In this document: one piece after another, positions 1-6,318 of the stretch | How the letters are laid out: the number at the start of each line of letters is the position of its first letter | How positions within the stretch are numbered: position 1 is the stretch's first letter | Assembly: GCA_036517695.1 (NCBI GenBank) | Contig: DATDVC010000007.1 | Coordinates: 1 to 10,014 of the forward strand | Source of the DNA: DATDVC01 sp036517695 | GTDB taxonomy: Bacteria > Patescibacteriota > Minisyncoccia > Phycocordibacterales > WO2-35-19 | DNA: 10,014 bases | Reading direction: 5' to 3' | Notes under the pieces: generated by a model | The model's database searches: none | What the model was told of the DNA's origin: nothing | The model's input: only the letters and a program-made list of their open reading frames with translations | Translations under genes and position numbers: made by a program

Positions 1-789
1 GGCCAAAAACTTGATGGAAAGACTGTGGAAGAGATTTTGAATACAAAGCCGAAATCGGAACCCTTAATCATAAGGCCAGCTGGAGGAAATTATAAACATG
101 TTACTGATCTGGAACCTCCTTCCAATAACAAAATGCAAGAAGCGGTTGACAGTATTTTGGAGAAACCAAAAATAGGCCCGCAAGAGATTGAAGGCAAAAC
201 CATGCTTGCAGGTGGGGGGATTGTCGCGGCATCAGCTTTATCCAGAAACCCGGGCAATTTTGGTGTCATAGAAGGCGGAAGAAAAGATGGTGTTGATCAT
301 GTGAGGTCTCTTCAGGGCGACAGCAAAAGAGCCATAGCTGAAATTTTGTCTGCAGAAAAAGTGGAAGAACATTTTAGGAACGACATAAATGCTATTTACG
401 GGAAGAAAGGTGTTTTGGGGATCGGCAAACAAGAGGGGATCGATACGGCGGAATGGAAAGAAATCTCTCCTCAAAATGCATCAAAGGTTTTGGATTACTA
501 CAAAAATCCGGAAAATTCAGATTTACCAAAGAAAATGGTTGAAAATCTCTCGGTATCAGAACCCCACAGAAAATTGATTGCCTACGTAGATTTTTTGAGA
601 AAGGAGGGGGTGGAGGCAACTAAAATATCTGGAGGGGGCGGGGTAGATGTCATACCCTACAAAGAAGAAAGCGTTGTAGATTATGTCAAAAGACTTGGTA
701 AGTTTGTTGCCGAACACCCAAGGCCTCCGGCAAACGAAGTGCCTGAGGGACAGGTGATGGAAGCGACTTTGTTTAAAAAGGCGGCTTAG
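1..789 (+). CDS. 3' part of an unrecognised protein gene
   Basis: I do not recognise this protein. The frame is open from base 1 with no stop upstream, so it is probably the C-terminal part (about 262 residues) of a longer protein cut by the window edge. A GTG at 25, preceded by GGAAAG at 17-22, could be a start, but neighbouring genes rarely use SD signals, so I prefer a partial gene. The visible protein is soluble-looking, rich in Lys, Glu, Gly and Pro, with no obvious transmembrane segment. Counting from the GTG, there is a Gly-rich patch near residues 63-66 and another (GGGGVDVIP) near 202-210. The end is a plain TAG at 787-789. A small DUF5663-like gene follows 63 nt downstream. No function is proposed. 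Confidence 0.7.
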   Translation, partial: GQKLDGKTVEEILNTKPKSEPLIIRPAGGNYKHVTDLEPPSNNKMQEAVDSILEKPKIGPQEIEGKTMLAGGGIVAASALSRNPGNFGVIEGGRKDGVDHVRSLQGDSKRAIAEILSAEKVEEHFRNDINAIYGKKGVLGIGKQEGIDTAEWKEISPQNASKVLDYYKNPENSDLPKKMVENLSVSEPHRKLIAYVDFLRKEGVEATKISGGGGVDVIPYKEESVVDYVKRLGKFVAEHPRPPANEVPEGQVMEATLFKKAA

Positions 790-852
790 AGTGTTATGAA
801 CAGCAAAGGATGCTCTTCGCAGAAGAAAAAGTTAAAATAAGATTGAATATCA

Positions 853-1152
853 ATGGATGAAAATTTAAAGAAAAGAATAGCGAGCGATTTCGGGCTTTCC
901 AATATGGACAGCGAGGAGCAAGAGCGTATGATAGAAAAAATTGGCAATCTGCTTTTTGAGTCTGTGGTTGAAAGGGCTGTTGATGAAATGGATGAGCCCA
1001 CAATGAACGATTTTGACGAAGCCATAAACAACGCGGGTAGCGACTATCAAAAAGTTATCTCTTTTCTTAAAGATAGAGTGCCAAATTTCAATAAGGTGGT
1101 TTCTGAAGAAATGGCTCGTCTCAAACGTGCCACAAGCGGAATATTTTCTTAA
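853..1152 (+). CDS. small acidic DUF5663-like protein
   Basis: This 99-residue protein appears almost wholly helical and acidic. It resembles DUF5663, a small family of unknown function that I associate with CPR bacteria. Matching features are a leading LGL-like segment (FGLSNMDSEEQERMIEKIG, residues 13-31), a middle helix ending in VVERAVDEM (38-46), a short linker, then a C-terminal FLKDRVPNFNKVVSEEM segment (71-87). No catalytic residues, signal peptide or membrane helix are seen. ATG 853 is the only sensible start; the upstream bases are A-rich with no SD. The family assignment is from memory of its pattern, not from a search. It lies between the unrecognised gene and the tuf promoter, with a hairpin repeat just past its stop. 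Confidence 0.65.
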   Translation: MDENLKKRIASDFGLSNMDSEEQERMIEKIGNLLFESVVERAVDEMDEPTMNDFDEAINNAGSDYQKVISFLKDRVPNFNKVVSEEMARLKRATSGIFS

Positions 1153-1155
1153 TTT

Positions 1156-1210
1156 CAGACCTCACCCACCTGATTACAGGCACCCTCTCCTTGTCTAAGG
1201 AGAGGGGAGA
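1156..1210. repeat. dispersed hairpin repeat, copy 1
   Basis: This 55-nt element matches 7586-7640 at 49 of 55 positions by hand alignment. It contains CCTG-ATTA-CAGG (1169-1180), then a perfect 10-bp stem CCCTCTCCTT (1183-1192) / AAGGAGAGGG (1197-1206) around a 4-nt loop. No T-run follows on either strand, so it is not an obvious intrinsic terminator. It lies between the DUF5663-like gene and the tuf promoter. Confidence 0.85.
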
Positions 1211-1217
1211 AAAACCC

Positions 1218-1246
1218 TTGCGCATTTTTGTCTGCTCTGATATTAT
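1218..1246 (+). promoter_or_regulatory. probable tuf promoter
   Basis: A -35 TTGCGC (1218-1223) is followed after 17 nt by a -10 TATTAT (1241-1246, 5 of 6 to consensus). Transcription would start near 1253, giving an untranslated leader of about 70 nt before tuf. An 8-bp inverted repeat, GCGCATTT (1220-1227) / AAATGCGC (1260-1267), overlaps the -35 element and spans the core promoter. It could be incidental or regulatory. Confidence 0.5.
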
Positions 1247-1322
1247 CTATCTTACTCGTAAATGCGCGTTTTAAATGTCGCAGTTTTAAAAAATTAATTA
1301 GCATTATTTTAATTAAAAAGTT

Positions 1323-2525
1323 ATGGCAGACGCTTTCGATCGTTCCAAACCTCACGTAAATGTGGGTACCATAGGTCACGTTGACCACGGCAAGACAACC
1401 TTGACCGCCGCGATTCTCCATGCTCTTGACATGAATAAAGACAAGGGTTATGGCGCCAGAGTTGAGGAAATTGACAAAATTGACAATGCTCCTGAAGAAA
1501 AAGCCAGAGGCATTACTATTGCTTTGCACCACAGCGAATACTGGACTCCAAAAAGGCACTATGCCCACATTGACGCTCCGGGACACGCCGACTATATCAA
1601 AAACATGATTACCGGTGCCGCTCAAATGGACGGCGCAATCTTGGTGGTCGCCGCAACTGACGGTCTCATGCCTCAATCAAGAGAGCATGTGCTTTTGGCA
1701 AGGCAGGTTGGTGTGCCGAAAATCGTTGTATTTCTAAACAAGTGCGACATGGTTCCTGATAAGGATCTTATTGATCTTGTAGAAGAAGAAGTTAGAGAAT
1801 TGCTTACCAAAAACGGCTATGATGGCGCAAATACCCCAATCATTCGTGGTTCCGGCCTCAAAGCTCTTGAAGCCAAGGATACTTCAGATGAATGGGCTCT
1901 CAAAGTGCTTGAGCTTATAGACACCGTTGATTCTTATATTCCTGATCCGGTTAGGGACACCGACAAGCCGTTCCTCATGCCGATCGAAGACATTTTCTCC
2001 ATTGAAGGCCGAGGCACCGTTGTTACCGGAAAAATTGAAAGAGGCCAAGTGAAGGTTGGCGAAGAAGCCGAAATCATAGGCCTCAAAGACGCTCAAAAGA
2101 CCACTGTTACAGGTATTGAGATGTTCAACAAGCAACTTGACTCCGGAATCGCGGGAGACAACGCCGGCATCCTCTTGAGAGGTCTTAAGAAAGAAGACAT
2201 TCATCGAGGCCAGGTGCTTTCTAAGCCGGGAAGCGTAACTCCGCATACCGACTTTGAATCCGAAGTCTATATCTTGAAAAAAGAAGAGGGAGGCCGACAC
2301 ACACCATTTTTCACCGGATACAAACCCCAATTTTATATCCGAACAACCGATGTTACTGGAGAAGTGACTTTGAAAGAAGGTGTTGAGATGGTTATGCCCG
2401 GAGATACGGCTCAATTTAAAGTTAAGTTGGTAGCCCCGATCGCTCTTGAAGAGAAGCAGAAGTTTGCTATTCGAGAGGGTGGCAAGACCGTTGGCGCAGG
2501 AGTTGTTACAAAAATAGTAGCTTAA
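1323..2525 (+). CDS. tuf: elongation factor Tu
   Basis: EF-Tu is the GTPase that delivers aminoacyl-tRNA to the ribosomal A site. At 400 residues the protein is of normal length. All G motifs are visible: P-loop GHVDHGKT (18-25), switch I RGITI (62-66), DAPGH (84-88), NKCD (139-142) and GSGLK (176-180). Domains 2 and 3 follow, with GRGTVVTGKIERG and the C-terminal VGAGVVTKIVA. Differences from the E. coli protein are Ala in place of Cys in D(C)PGH, and IALHHSEYW in place of INTSHVEY after switch I. ATG 1323 fits the family N-terminus. The upstream sequence is AT-rich with no SD. It precedes rpsJ, as in the str/S10 junction, but no fusA, rpsG or rpsL lies upstream; the preceding genes are unrelated. 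Confidence 0.98.
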   Translation: MADAFDRSKPHVNVGTIGHVDHGKTTLTAAILHALDMNKDKGYGARVEEIDKIDNAPEEKARGITIALHHSEYWTPKRHYAHIDAPGHADYIKNMITGAAQMDGAILVVAATDGLMPQSREHVLLARQVGVPKIVVFLNKCDMVPDKDLIDLVEEEVRELLTKNGYDGANTPIIRGSGLKALEAKDTSDEWALKVLELIDTVDSYIPDPVRDTDKPFLMPIEDIFSIEGRGTVVTGKIERGQVKVGEEAEIIGLKDAQKTTVTGIEMFNKQLDSGIAGDNAGILLRGLKKEDIHRGQVLSKPGSVTPHTDFESEVYILKKEEGGRHTPFFTGYKPQFYIRTTDVTGEVTLKEGVEMVMPGDTAQFKVKLVAPIALEEKQKFAIREGGKTVGAGVVTKIVA

Positions 2526-2526
2526 A

Positions 2527-2610
2527 TACGAAACAACGAATGAACTACGAATCGCAACGAATAAAAAGTCCCAATTCGTAATCATTCGTTATCAAATTCG
2601 TTACTTCGTA
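2527..2610. repeat. long inverted repeat of ACGAAT units in the tuf-rpsJ spacer
   Basis: The left arm (2527-2562) holds four ACGAA(T) units, and the right arm (2574-2610) holds four (A)TTCGT units, separated by an 11-nt loop. Reverse-complementing the right arm gives paired blocks TACGAA, AACGAAT, ACGAAT and ACGAAT with short unpaired spacers. It could fold as a segmented hairpin ending 6 nt before the rpsJ start. No T-run follows, so termination is not implied. A 15-nt piece, TACGAAGTAACGAAT, recurs before rplB. Confidence 0.85.
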
Positions 2611-2616
2611 AATACA

Positions 2617-2988
2617 ATGGCAGAAGGTACATTAAAAAAAGAAAAATCAGAAAGTAAGAAAACTTCAAAGAAAGAAGACGCTATTTCGAAATTGCGCATC
2701 AGAGTCATGGCTTACGAGTATAAAATTCTCGATTTGTCGGTAAAGCAGATCATGGATACAGCTCTCCGTTATGACGCAAAGATTGTAGGCCCCATACCTC
2801 TGCCTACCGAAATAAAGAAATATACCGTAAACCGCGCGCCGTTTGTCTACAAAAATGCCCGCGAGCAGTTTGAAATGAGAGTCCATAGGAGAGTTATAGA
2901 TATCATAAATCCGTCTCCGAAAATAATGGACGCTCTGACAAACCTTTCTCTTCCGTCCGGTGTGAATGTCGACGTCAAGATAATGTAA
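2617..2988 (+). CDS. rpsJ: 30S ribosomal protein S10 (uS10)
   Basis: S10 is a small-subunit head protein, also known in E. coli as NusE for antitermination. Residues about 25-123 carry the full family pattern: KLRIRVMAYEYKILD, then the conserved GPIPLPT loop (58-64), RAPFVYKNAREQFEMRVHRR (73-92) and a C-terminal LPSGVNVDVKI. The protein is 123 residues, compared with about 102 typically. The surplus is a Lys/Ser/Glu-rich N-terminal tail of about 22 residues that looks disordered. ATG 2617 is preceded by the ACGAAT hairpin, not by an SD. An intrinsic terminator 26 nt downstream ends the unit, so rpsJ appears to be transcribed with tuf rather than with rplC. It is unusual for rpsJ to be cut off from rplC. 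Confidence 0.97.
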   Translation: MAEGTLKKEKSESKKTSKKEDAISKLRIRVMAYEYKILDLSVKQIMDTALRYDAKIVGPIPLPTEIKKYTVNRAPFVYKNAREQFEMRVHRRVIDIINPSPKIMDALTNLSLPSGVNVDVKIM

Positions 2989-3013
2989 TACCAACCTAAT
3001 CCAAACTATTAAA

Positions 3014-3043
3014 CAAAAAAACCGATTACAATCGGTTTTTTTG
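3014..3043 (+). terminator. intrinsic terminator after rpsJ
   Basis: ACCGAT (3021-3026) pairs with ATCGGT (3031-3036) around TACA. An A-run on the 5' side (3015-3020) and a T-run (3036-3042) on the 3' side extend the stem and supply the U-tract. The symmetry means it could also work on the minus strand. It separates tuf-rpsJ from the toxin-antitoxin pair. Confidence 0.85.
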
Positions 3044-3065
3044 TTGCTTGTTCAAATTATGTAAG

Positions 3066-3093
3066 TTGACTTTGTAAATACGAAGTATATACT
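3066..3093 (+). promoter_or_regulatory. promoter of the toxin-antitoxin pair
   Basis: A -35 TTGACT (3066-3071, 5 of 6) and a -10 TATACT (3088-3093, 5 of 6) are separated by 16 nt. The start point would fall at about 3100-3101, on the A of the antitoxin ATG, so the mRNA is predicted to be leaderless. Confidence 0.65.
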
Positions 3094-3102
3094 ATGTAGT
3101 AT
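3084..3102. promoter_or_regulatory. palindromic candidate operator over the -10 element
   Basis: AGTATATACT (3084-3093) is a perfect 10-bp palindrome. It overlaps a second inverted repeat, ATACTA-TG-TAGTAT (3089-3102). Both cover the -10 and start codon of the antitoxin gene, where ribbon-helix-helix antitoxins commonly bind to repress their own operon. The binding itself is inference. Confidence 0.5.
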
Positions 3103-3373
3103 GAAGACTGTAACCAGCGTAAAATTGGATAAGGAGCTTAAAGAAAAAGCTAGTAAACTAGCCTCGGAATTGGGACTGAACTTGAGTTCTGTGGTAAGTG
3201 CCAGTTTGAGAAAATTTGTGAATGAACAAAGAATAGTTTTTTCCTTACAGCCGAAATTCAATACCAAGACAGAGCGAGAAATTTTGAAAATCAAAGATGA
3301 CATAAAAAAAGGCAAAAATCTTGTCGGACCTTTTAATAATCTAGATGATCTGTATAAAGCTCTAGAGATATAA
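3101..3373 (+). CDS. RelB/DinJ-like ribbon-helix-helix antitoxin
   Basis: This 90-residue protein is the first gene of a type II toxin-antitoxin pair. The N-terminus fits a ribbon-helix-helix DNA-binding fold: a short strand TSVKLD (5-10), a Lys/Glu helix (11-23) ending in LGLN, then SSVVSASLRKFV (29-40). The C-terminal part, KIKDDIKKGKNLVGPF plus LDDLYKALEI, resembles the toxin-wrapping tails of RelB/DinJ proteins. In such systems the antitoxin neutralises the toxin and represses the shared promoter; a palindrome overlaps the -10 here. No SD precedes ATG 3101 and the message is probably leaderless. The toxin starts 4 nt after the stop. The exact family (RelB/DinJ or another ribbon-helix-helix group) is less certain than the role. 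Confidence 0.8.
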   Translation: MKTVTSVKLDKELKEKASKLASELGLNLSSVVSASLRKFVNEQRIVFSLQPKFNTKTEREILKIKDDIKKGKNLVGPFNNLDDLYKALEI

Positions 3374-3377
3374 TCAA

Positions 3378-3635
3378 ATGCTGATCTTGTTCCACAGAAA
3401 TTTTAAGAAGGGTATCAAAAAACAGCCAAAGAAAATTCAAATTAAATTTAAGGAGCAGCTAGAAATATTTCGAAAAGATCCTTATAACTATTTACTCAAT
3501 AACCATGCTTTAAGCGGTAAGTTTTTGGGCACGCGCAGTTTTGATGTTACTGGAGATGTGAGAGTTCATTATGAAGAGACAGGTGATGGTGTAGAGTTAA
3601 TAAAAATTGGTACTCACTCGGAGCTTTACGGCTAG
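3378..3635 (+). CDS. YafQ/RelE-superfamily mRNA interferase toxin
   Basis: This 85-residue basic protein has the RelE/ParE fold pattern, closest to YafQ. A Lys-rich N-terminal helical part (FHRNFKKGIKKQPKKIQIKF) leads to NNHALSGKF (41-49), then GTRSFDVTGDVRVHY (51-65) and a final IGTHSELYG (77-85). His43, Asp60 and His80 align by eye with the conserved His/Asp/His residues of YafQ, with Tyr84 where YafQ usually has Phe. Such toxins cut mRNA on translating ribosomes. Length is normal, so it looks intact. It follows the antitoxin by 4 nt and is presumably co-transcribed. Only a weak AGAG sits upstream of ATG 3378. The module lies inside a ribosomal protein cluster, between rpsJ and rplC. Confidence 0.85.
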   Translation: MLILFHRNFKKGIKKQPKKIQIKFKEQLEIFRKDPYNYLLNNHALSGKFLGTRSFDVTGDVRVHYEETGDGVELIKIGTHSELYG

Positions 3636-3673
3636 GTCTGCTTTATTTTTAGCAGAATGGGATGTGGGAACTC

Positions 3674-3702
3674 TTGCGTTTTTTAGCGATATCTGTTAGC
3701 TT
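3674..3702 (+). promoter_or_regulatory. weak candidate promoter for rplC
   Basis: TTGCGT (3674-3679), 17 nt, then TAGCTT (3697-3702) preceded by an extended TG (3694-3695). The -10 match is poor (3 of 6). The -35 and following T-run resemble the tuf promoter (TTGCGC then a T-run). A promoter is expected here because a terminator and the toxin-antitoxin unit separate rplC from rpsJ. A leader of about 59 nt would contain GCTTC (3731-3735) / GAAGC (3745-3749), which could form a small hairpin. Confidence 0.3.
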
Positions 3703-3767
3703 TATGTGAGCCCGAAAGGTGTTTTTCTTTGCTTCGCTATGGCTGAAGCGGGGGCAATTTTAGTCCG

Positions 3768-4388
3768 ATGAAATTTATTTTGGCAAAAAAGGTGAATATG
3801 ACCCAAATCTTCGATGAGGAGGGCAAAGTAAAACCCGCAACCATACTAAACGCGGAGCCTGTTGTCATTTCCCAAATAAAAACTAAAGAAAAGGACGGTT
3901 ATTCGGCCTTGCAAGTCGGCACAGGTTTGCGAAATGAAAAAAAAATATCAAAACCAGTAAAAGGCCACCTAAAGGGATTGCAAAATCTGGCTATTTTAAG
4001 GGAATTTAAAGTTGATGATACCGCTTCTTTTGAAAAAGGGGCAAAAATCGGATTAGATATTTTTGAGGTTGGAGAAAAGATTGTGATTTCCTCTGTTTCC
4101 AAGGGAAAGGGTTTCCAGGGTGTGGTCAAGAGGCATGGTTTTCATGGAGGTCCTAGAAGCCATGGACAGAAACATTCGGAAAGAGAGCCCGGATCAATCG
4201 GCGGAAGTGGCGGGCGCGCTGGAGGCCGAGTGGCCAAAGGCATGAGGATGGCAGGACGAATGGGAGGCGACAGAGTAACTTTGAAAAATGTCAAAATTTT
4301 ACAAATTGACCCAGCTTCGAATATTTTAATGGTAGCGGGCGCAGTGCCGGGGAGGAGGGGAACGTTGGTAGAAATAAAGACAAATTAA
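3768..4388 (+). CDS. rplC: 50S ribosomal protein L3 (uL3)
   Basis: L3 is an early-assembling large-subunit protein whose extension reaches the peptidyl transferase centre. At 206 residues it is normal for bacteria. The start MKFILAKKVNMTQIF (1-15) matches the family opening, with Asn10 where Gly is usual. The signature GKGFQGVVKRHGFHGG (113-128) and SHGQ..REPGSIG (131-145) lead into a Gly/Arg-rich loop (146-158) and MAGRMGGDRVT (161-171). The end, GAVPGRRGTLVEI, is typical. The tract after GSIG is Gly/Ser rich, unlike the QNQTPGKVFKG stretch of E. coli. No SD: GCGGGGGC at 3748-3755 is too far from ATG 3768 and does not match. It heads the run rplC-rplD-rplW-rplB-rplS. Confidence 0.97.
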   Translation: MKFILAKKVNMTQIFDEEGKVKPATILNAEPVVISQIKTKEKDGYSALQVGTGLRNEKKISKPVKGHLKGLQNLAILREFKVDDTASFEKGAKIGLDIFEVGEKIVISSVSKGKGFQGVVKRHGFHGGPRSHGQKHSEREPGSIGGSGGRAGGRVAKGMRMAGRMGGDRVTLKNVKILQIDPASNILMVAGAVPGRRGTLVEIKTN

Positions 4389-4454
4389 AAGATTGAAAAT
4401 TGAAAAATTATAAAAACAAAAATCATTCAATCTTTAAATCTTCAATATTTCAAT
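4388..4454. repeat. AT-rich inverted repeat of ATTGAA units in the rplC-rplD spacer
   Basis: AAAGATTGAA (4388-4397) is exactly complementary to TTCAATCTTT (4426-4435). A further ATTGAA unit (4399-4404) on the left and TTCAAT units (4441-4446, 4449-4454) on the right repeat the theme. It resembles the tuf-rpsJ spacer in design (clustered short units in opposing arms) but with a different word. It overlaps the last base of the rplC stop and ends 8 nt before rplD. Confidence 0.75.
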
Positions 4455-4462
4455 AAACAACC

Positions 4463-5131
4463 ATGGAGACAAAAGTTTACAACCAGCAAGGAAAAGAATC
4501 AGGATCGGTAAAACTTCCCGAAAGTATATTTGGTTTGCCGTGGGATTCTAAAACAGAGCGCTTGGTTCATCAGGTGTATGTTGCGATGGCTGGTAACCAA
4601 AGAACCCCAACTGCTCATACGAAAAACAGAGGAGAAGTAAGTGGAACCGGCAAAAAACCTTGGAAACAAAAGGGCACTGGTAGAGCTAGACACGGATCGA
4701 GAAGAAGCCCTATTTGGGTTGGCGGGGGAGTGGCTCACGGTCCGAGGAATGAACGAGACTATTCCAGAAAAATAAACAAAAAGATGAAGAACAAAGCTCT
4801 TTTTGCCGTTTTATCCAGAAAATTTAAAGACGGTGAAATGGTTTTCTTGGATAATCTTCTCTTTAAGACCCCAAAGACCAAAGAGGCGAAGGGTATCGTA
4901 AATTCTTTGGCCAAAGTTAAACCGTTCGAGTCAATAAACAGAAAGAAAAATGCGGCCTTTATCGCTCTTGCGGATAAGGATGAAAATGTTAAAAAGAGCT
5001 TTGGCAACTTTGGCAATTTGGAAGTAGGAGAAGTCAAAGATTTGAACACTGCAGATGTTTTGAAATATAGGTATATTGTTATCGCTAATCCAGAAAAGTC
5101 TATTCAAACGCTTTCTTCCCGCATAAAATAA
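4463..5131 (+). CDS. rplD: 50S ribosomal protein L4 (uL4)
   Basis: L4 lines part of the polypeptide exit tunnel and in many bacteria also represses its own operon. At 222 residues it is slightly longer than the roughly 201-residue E. coli protein. The start METKVYNQQGKESGSVKLPESIFG (residues 1-24, here split as METKVYNQQGKE and SGSVKLPESIFG) is typical. The tunnel-loop signature follows: RGEVSGTGKKPWKQKGTGRA (56-75) then RHGSRRSPIWVGGGVAHGP (76-94). The later SLAKVKPF, ALADKDENV and the ADVLKYRYIVIA C-terminus also fit. ATG 4463 has no SD, and the spacer is the ATTGAA inverted repeat. rplW follows after 22 nt. Confidence 0.97.
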   Translation: METKVYNQQGKESGSVKLPESIFGLPWDSKTERLVHQVYVAMAGNQRTPTAHTKNRGEVSGTGKKPWKQKGTGRARHGSRRSPIWVGGGVAHGPRNERDYSRKINKKMKNKALFAVLSRKFKDGEMVFLDNLLFKTPKTKEAKGIVNSLAKVKPFESINRKKNAAFIALADKDENVKKSFGNFGNLEVGEVKDLNTADVLKYRYIVIANPEKSIQTLSSRIK

Positions 5132-5153
5132 TTTTTCAATTTTTATATCACCC

Positions 5154-5444
5154 ATGACTACAGACCTTAAAGCAAAATACGCCCACGTGCTGATTAGACC
5201 AAGAATAACCGAGAAGGCAAATATTGTATCTGCAGATCTAAATGTGCACGCTTTTGAAATTACTCCATCTGCTACCAAGACGGAAGTGGCAAATGCCGTC
5301 AAAGCTTTTTATAAGGTTTCGCCTTTGAAAATAAATATCGTAAAAAACCCAAGTAAAACGGTTTTTGTCAGAGGCAAAAAAGGAGTTAAAGCGGGTGTAA
5401 AAAAAGCTTACGTATATTTGAAAAAGGGAGATAAGATTGAGTAA
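5154..5444 (+). CDS. rplW: 50S ribosomal protein L23 (uL23)
   Basis: L23 sits at the exit of the nascent-chain tunnel and docks trigger factor and SRP. The 96-residue length is usual. VLIRPRITEKAN (12-23) is the family opening. FEITPSATKTEVANAVKAFY (34-53) and the strand KINIVKNPSKTVFVRGKKG (59-77) follow, ending in a basic KKAYVYLKKGDKIE tail. No SD lies before ATG 5154; the bases upstream are T-rich. The gene is 22 nt after rplD and 23 nt before rplB, consistent with one transcript. Confidence 0.96.
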   Translation: MTTDLKAKYAHVLIRPRITEKANIVSADLNVHAFEITPSATKTEVANAVKAFYKVSPLKINIVKNPSKTVFVRGKKGVKAGVKKAYVYLKKGDKIE

Positions 5445-5459
5445 TACGAAGTAACGAAT
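5445..5459. repeat. 15-nt TACGAAGTAACGAAT repeat before rplB
   Basis: This string is the exact reverse complement of 2596-2610, the outer end of the ACGAAT hairpin before rpsJ. It lies immediately after the rplW stop and 8 nt before rplB. Here only one arm is present, so no hairpin forms locally. Confidence 0.8.
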
Positions 5460-5467
5460 AAAAAATC

Positions 5468-6316
5468 ATGGCAATCAAAACTTTCAAACCAACAACAAAA
5501 TCAAGAAGACACATAAGTGTCGTCAATTATAAGAGTCTGCTTACTCAAAATAAGCCACTCAAGTCTTTAACTTTTGGCAGAAAAAGGGCTGTTGGTAGGA
5601 ACAATGTCGGCAGGATCACGGTAAGACACAAGGGTGGTGGGCACAAAAGACTTTTTAGAGAAGTTGATTTTGATTATAAAAAAATAGGTATTCCCTACAA
5701 AATAAAATCGGTGGAATACGATCCAAACAGAAGCGGTTTGATAGGACTTGCTGTTTACAAAGACGGCGAGAAAAAATATGTTCTGTTGCCAAAAAACGTC
5801 AAAATAGGAGAAGATCTTATGACAGGCGAAAACGCCGAAGCAAAGATTGGCAACAGATTGCCTTTGAAACTTATACCTGTGGGCACGTTTGTATATAATG
5901 TCGAGTTAAAACCTTTCAATGGCGCAAAAATAGCTCGTTCTGCGGGCAATTTTGTGCAGATTATCGCCAAAGATGCCGGCTATGTTGACCTAAAAATGCC
6001 TTCTTCGGAGGTGAGAAAAGTAAAGGAAGATTGTTTTGCCTCGATTGGTGAGGTCTCAAATGAAGAGAAGAGACTTGAAAATTATGGCAAGGCCGGCAAA
6101 TCAAGGTGGAAAGGTATTCGCCCGACTGTCAGAGGCACCGCTATGAATCCGGTTGATCACCCGCATGGTGGAGGCGAGGGCAGGCAAGGAAGAGGCAGGA
6201 GGAGGGCCATCTCACTTTGGGGTAAACCTACTGGTAAAGGCCAAAAATCTCGTCGAAGCAAAAAATATTCCAATAAGTATATTGTAAGCAGGAGAAAAGT
6301 TGGCAAGCAGAGATAA
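5468..6316 (+). CDS. rplB: 50S ribosomal protein L2 (uL2)
   Basis: L2 helps join the subunits and is needed for peptidyl transferase activity. At 282 residues it is about the usual length. Visible motifs include GRNNVGRITVRHKGGGHKR (43-61), the zinc-ribbon-like strand region with YDPNRSGLIGLAVY (84-97), and the C-terminal RGTAMNPVDHPHGGGEGR (222-239) carrying the conserved histidines near 231-233. The C-terminal tail from 256 is strongly basic. ATG 5468 matches the family start (MAIKTFKPTTKSRRHIS) and has no SD. In the canonical S10 operon rpsS would follow. Here a C-rich hairpin and rplS come next. Confidence 0.98.
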   Translation: MAIKTFKPTTKSRRHISVVNYKSLLTQNKPLKSLTFGRKRAVGRNNVGRITVRHKGGGHKRLFREVDFDYKKIGIPYKIKSVEYDPNRSGLIGLAVYKDGEKKYVLLPKNVKIGEDLMTGENAEAKIGNRLPLKLIPVGTFVYNVELKPFNGAKIARSAGNFVQIIAKDAGYVDLKMPSSEVRKVKEDCFASIGEVSNEEKRLENYGKAGKSRWKGIRPTVRGTAMNPVDHPHGGGEGRQGRGRRRAISLWGKPTGKGQKSRRSKKYSNKYIVSRRKVGKQR

Positions 6317-6318
6317 AG

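Noticed and set aside
796..840. A 14-codon ORF (ATG 796 to TAA 838-840) between the first two genes
   Set aside because: Too short, Lys/Ser-rich, no initiation signal and no recognisable peptide; likely chance.
1155..1676. Minus-strand ORF over the start of tuf
   Set aside because: It is a shadow of tuf that continues through the hairpin repeat, giving a QGEGACNQVGEV-like end.
3369..3374. Perfect TATAAT just before the toxin gene
   Set aside because: Only 3 nt separate it from ATG 3378, so a transcript would start inside the gene. It arises from the antitoxin Ile codon and TAA stop.
3637..3656. TCTGCT / AGCAGA hairpin after the toxin stop as a terminator
   Set aside because: Short stem, 8-nt loop and no T-run downstream; too weak to call.
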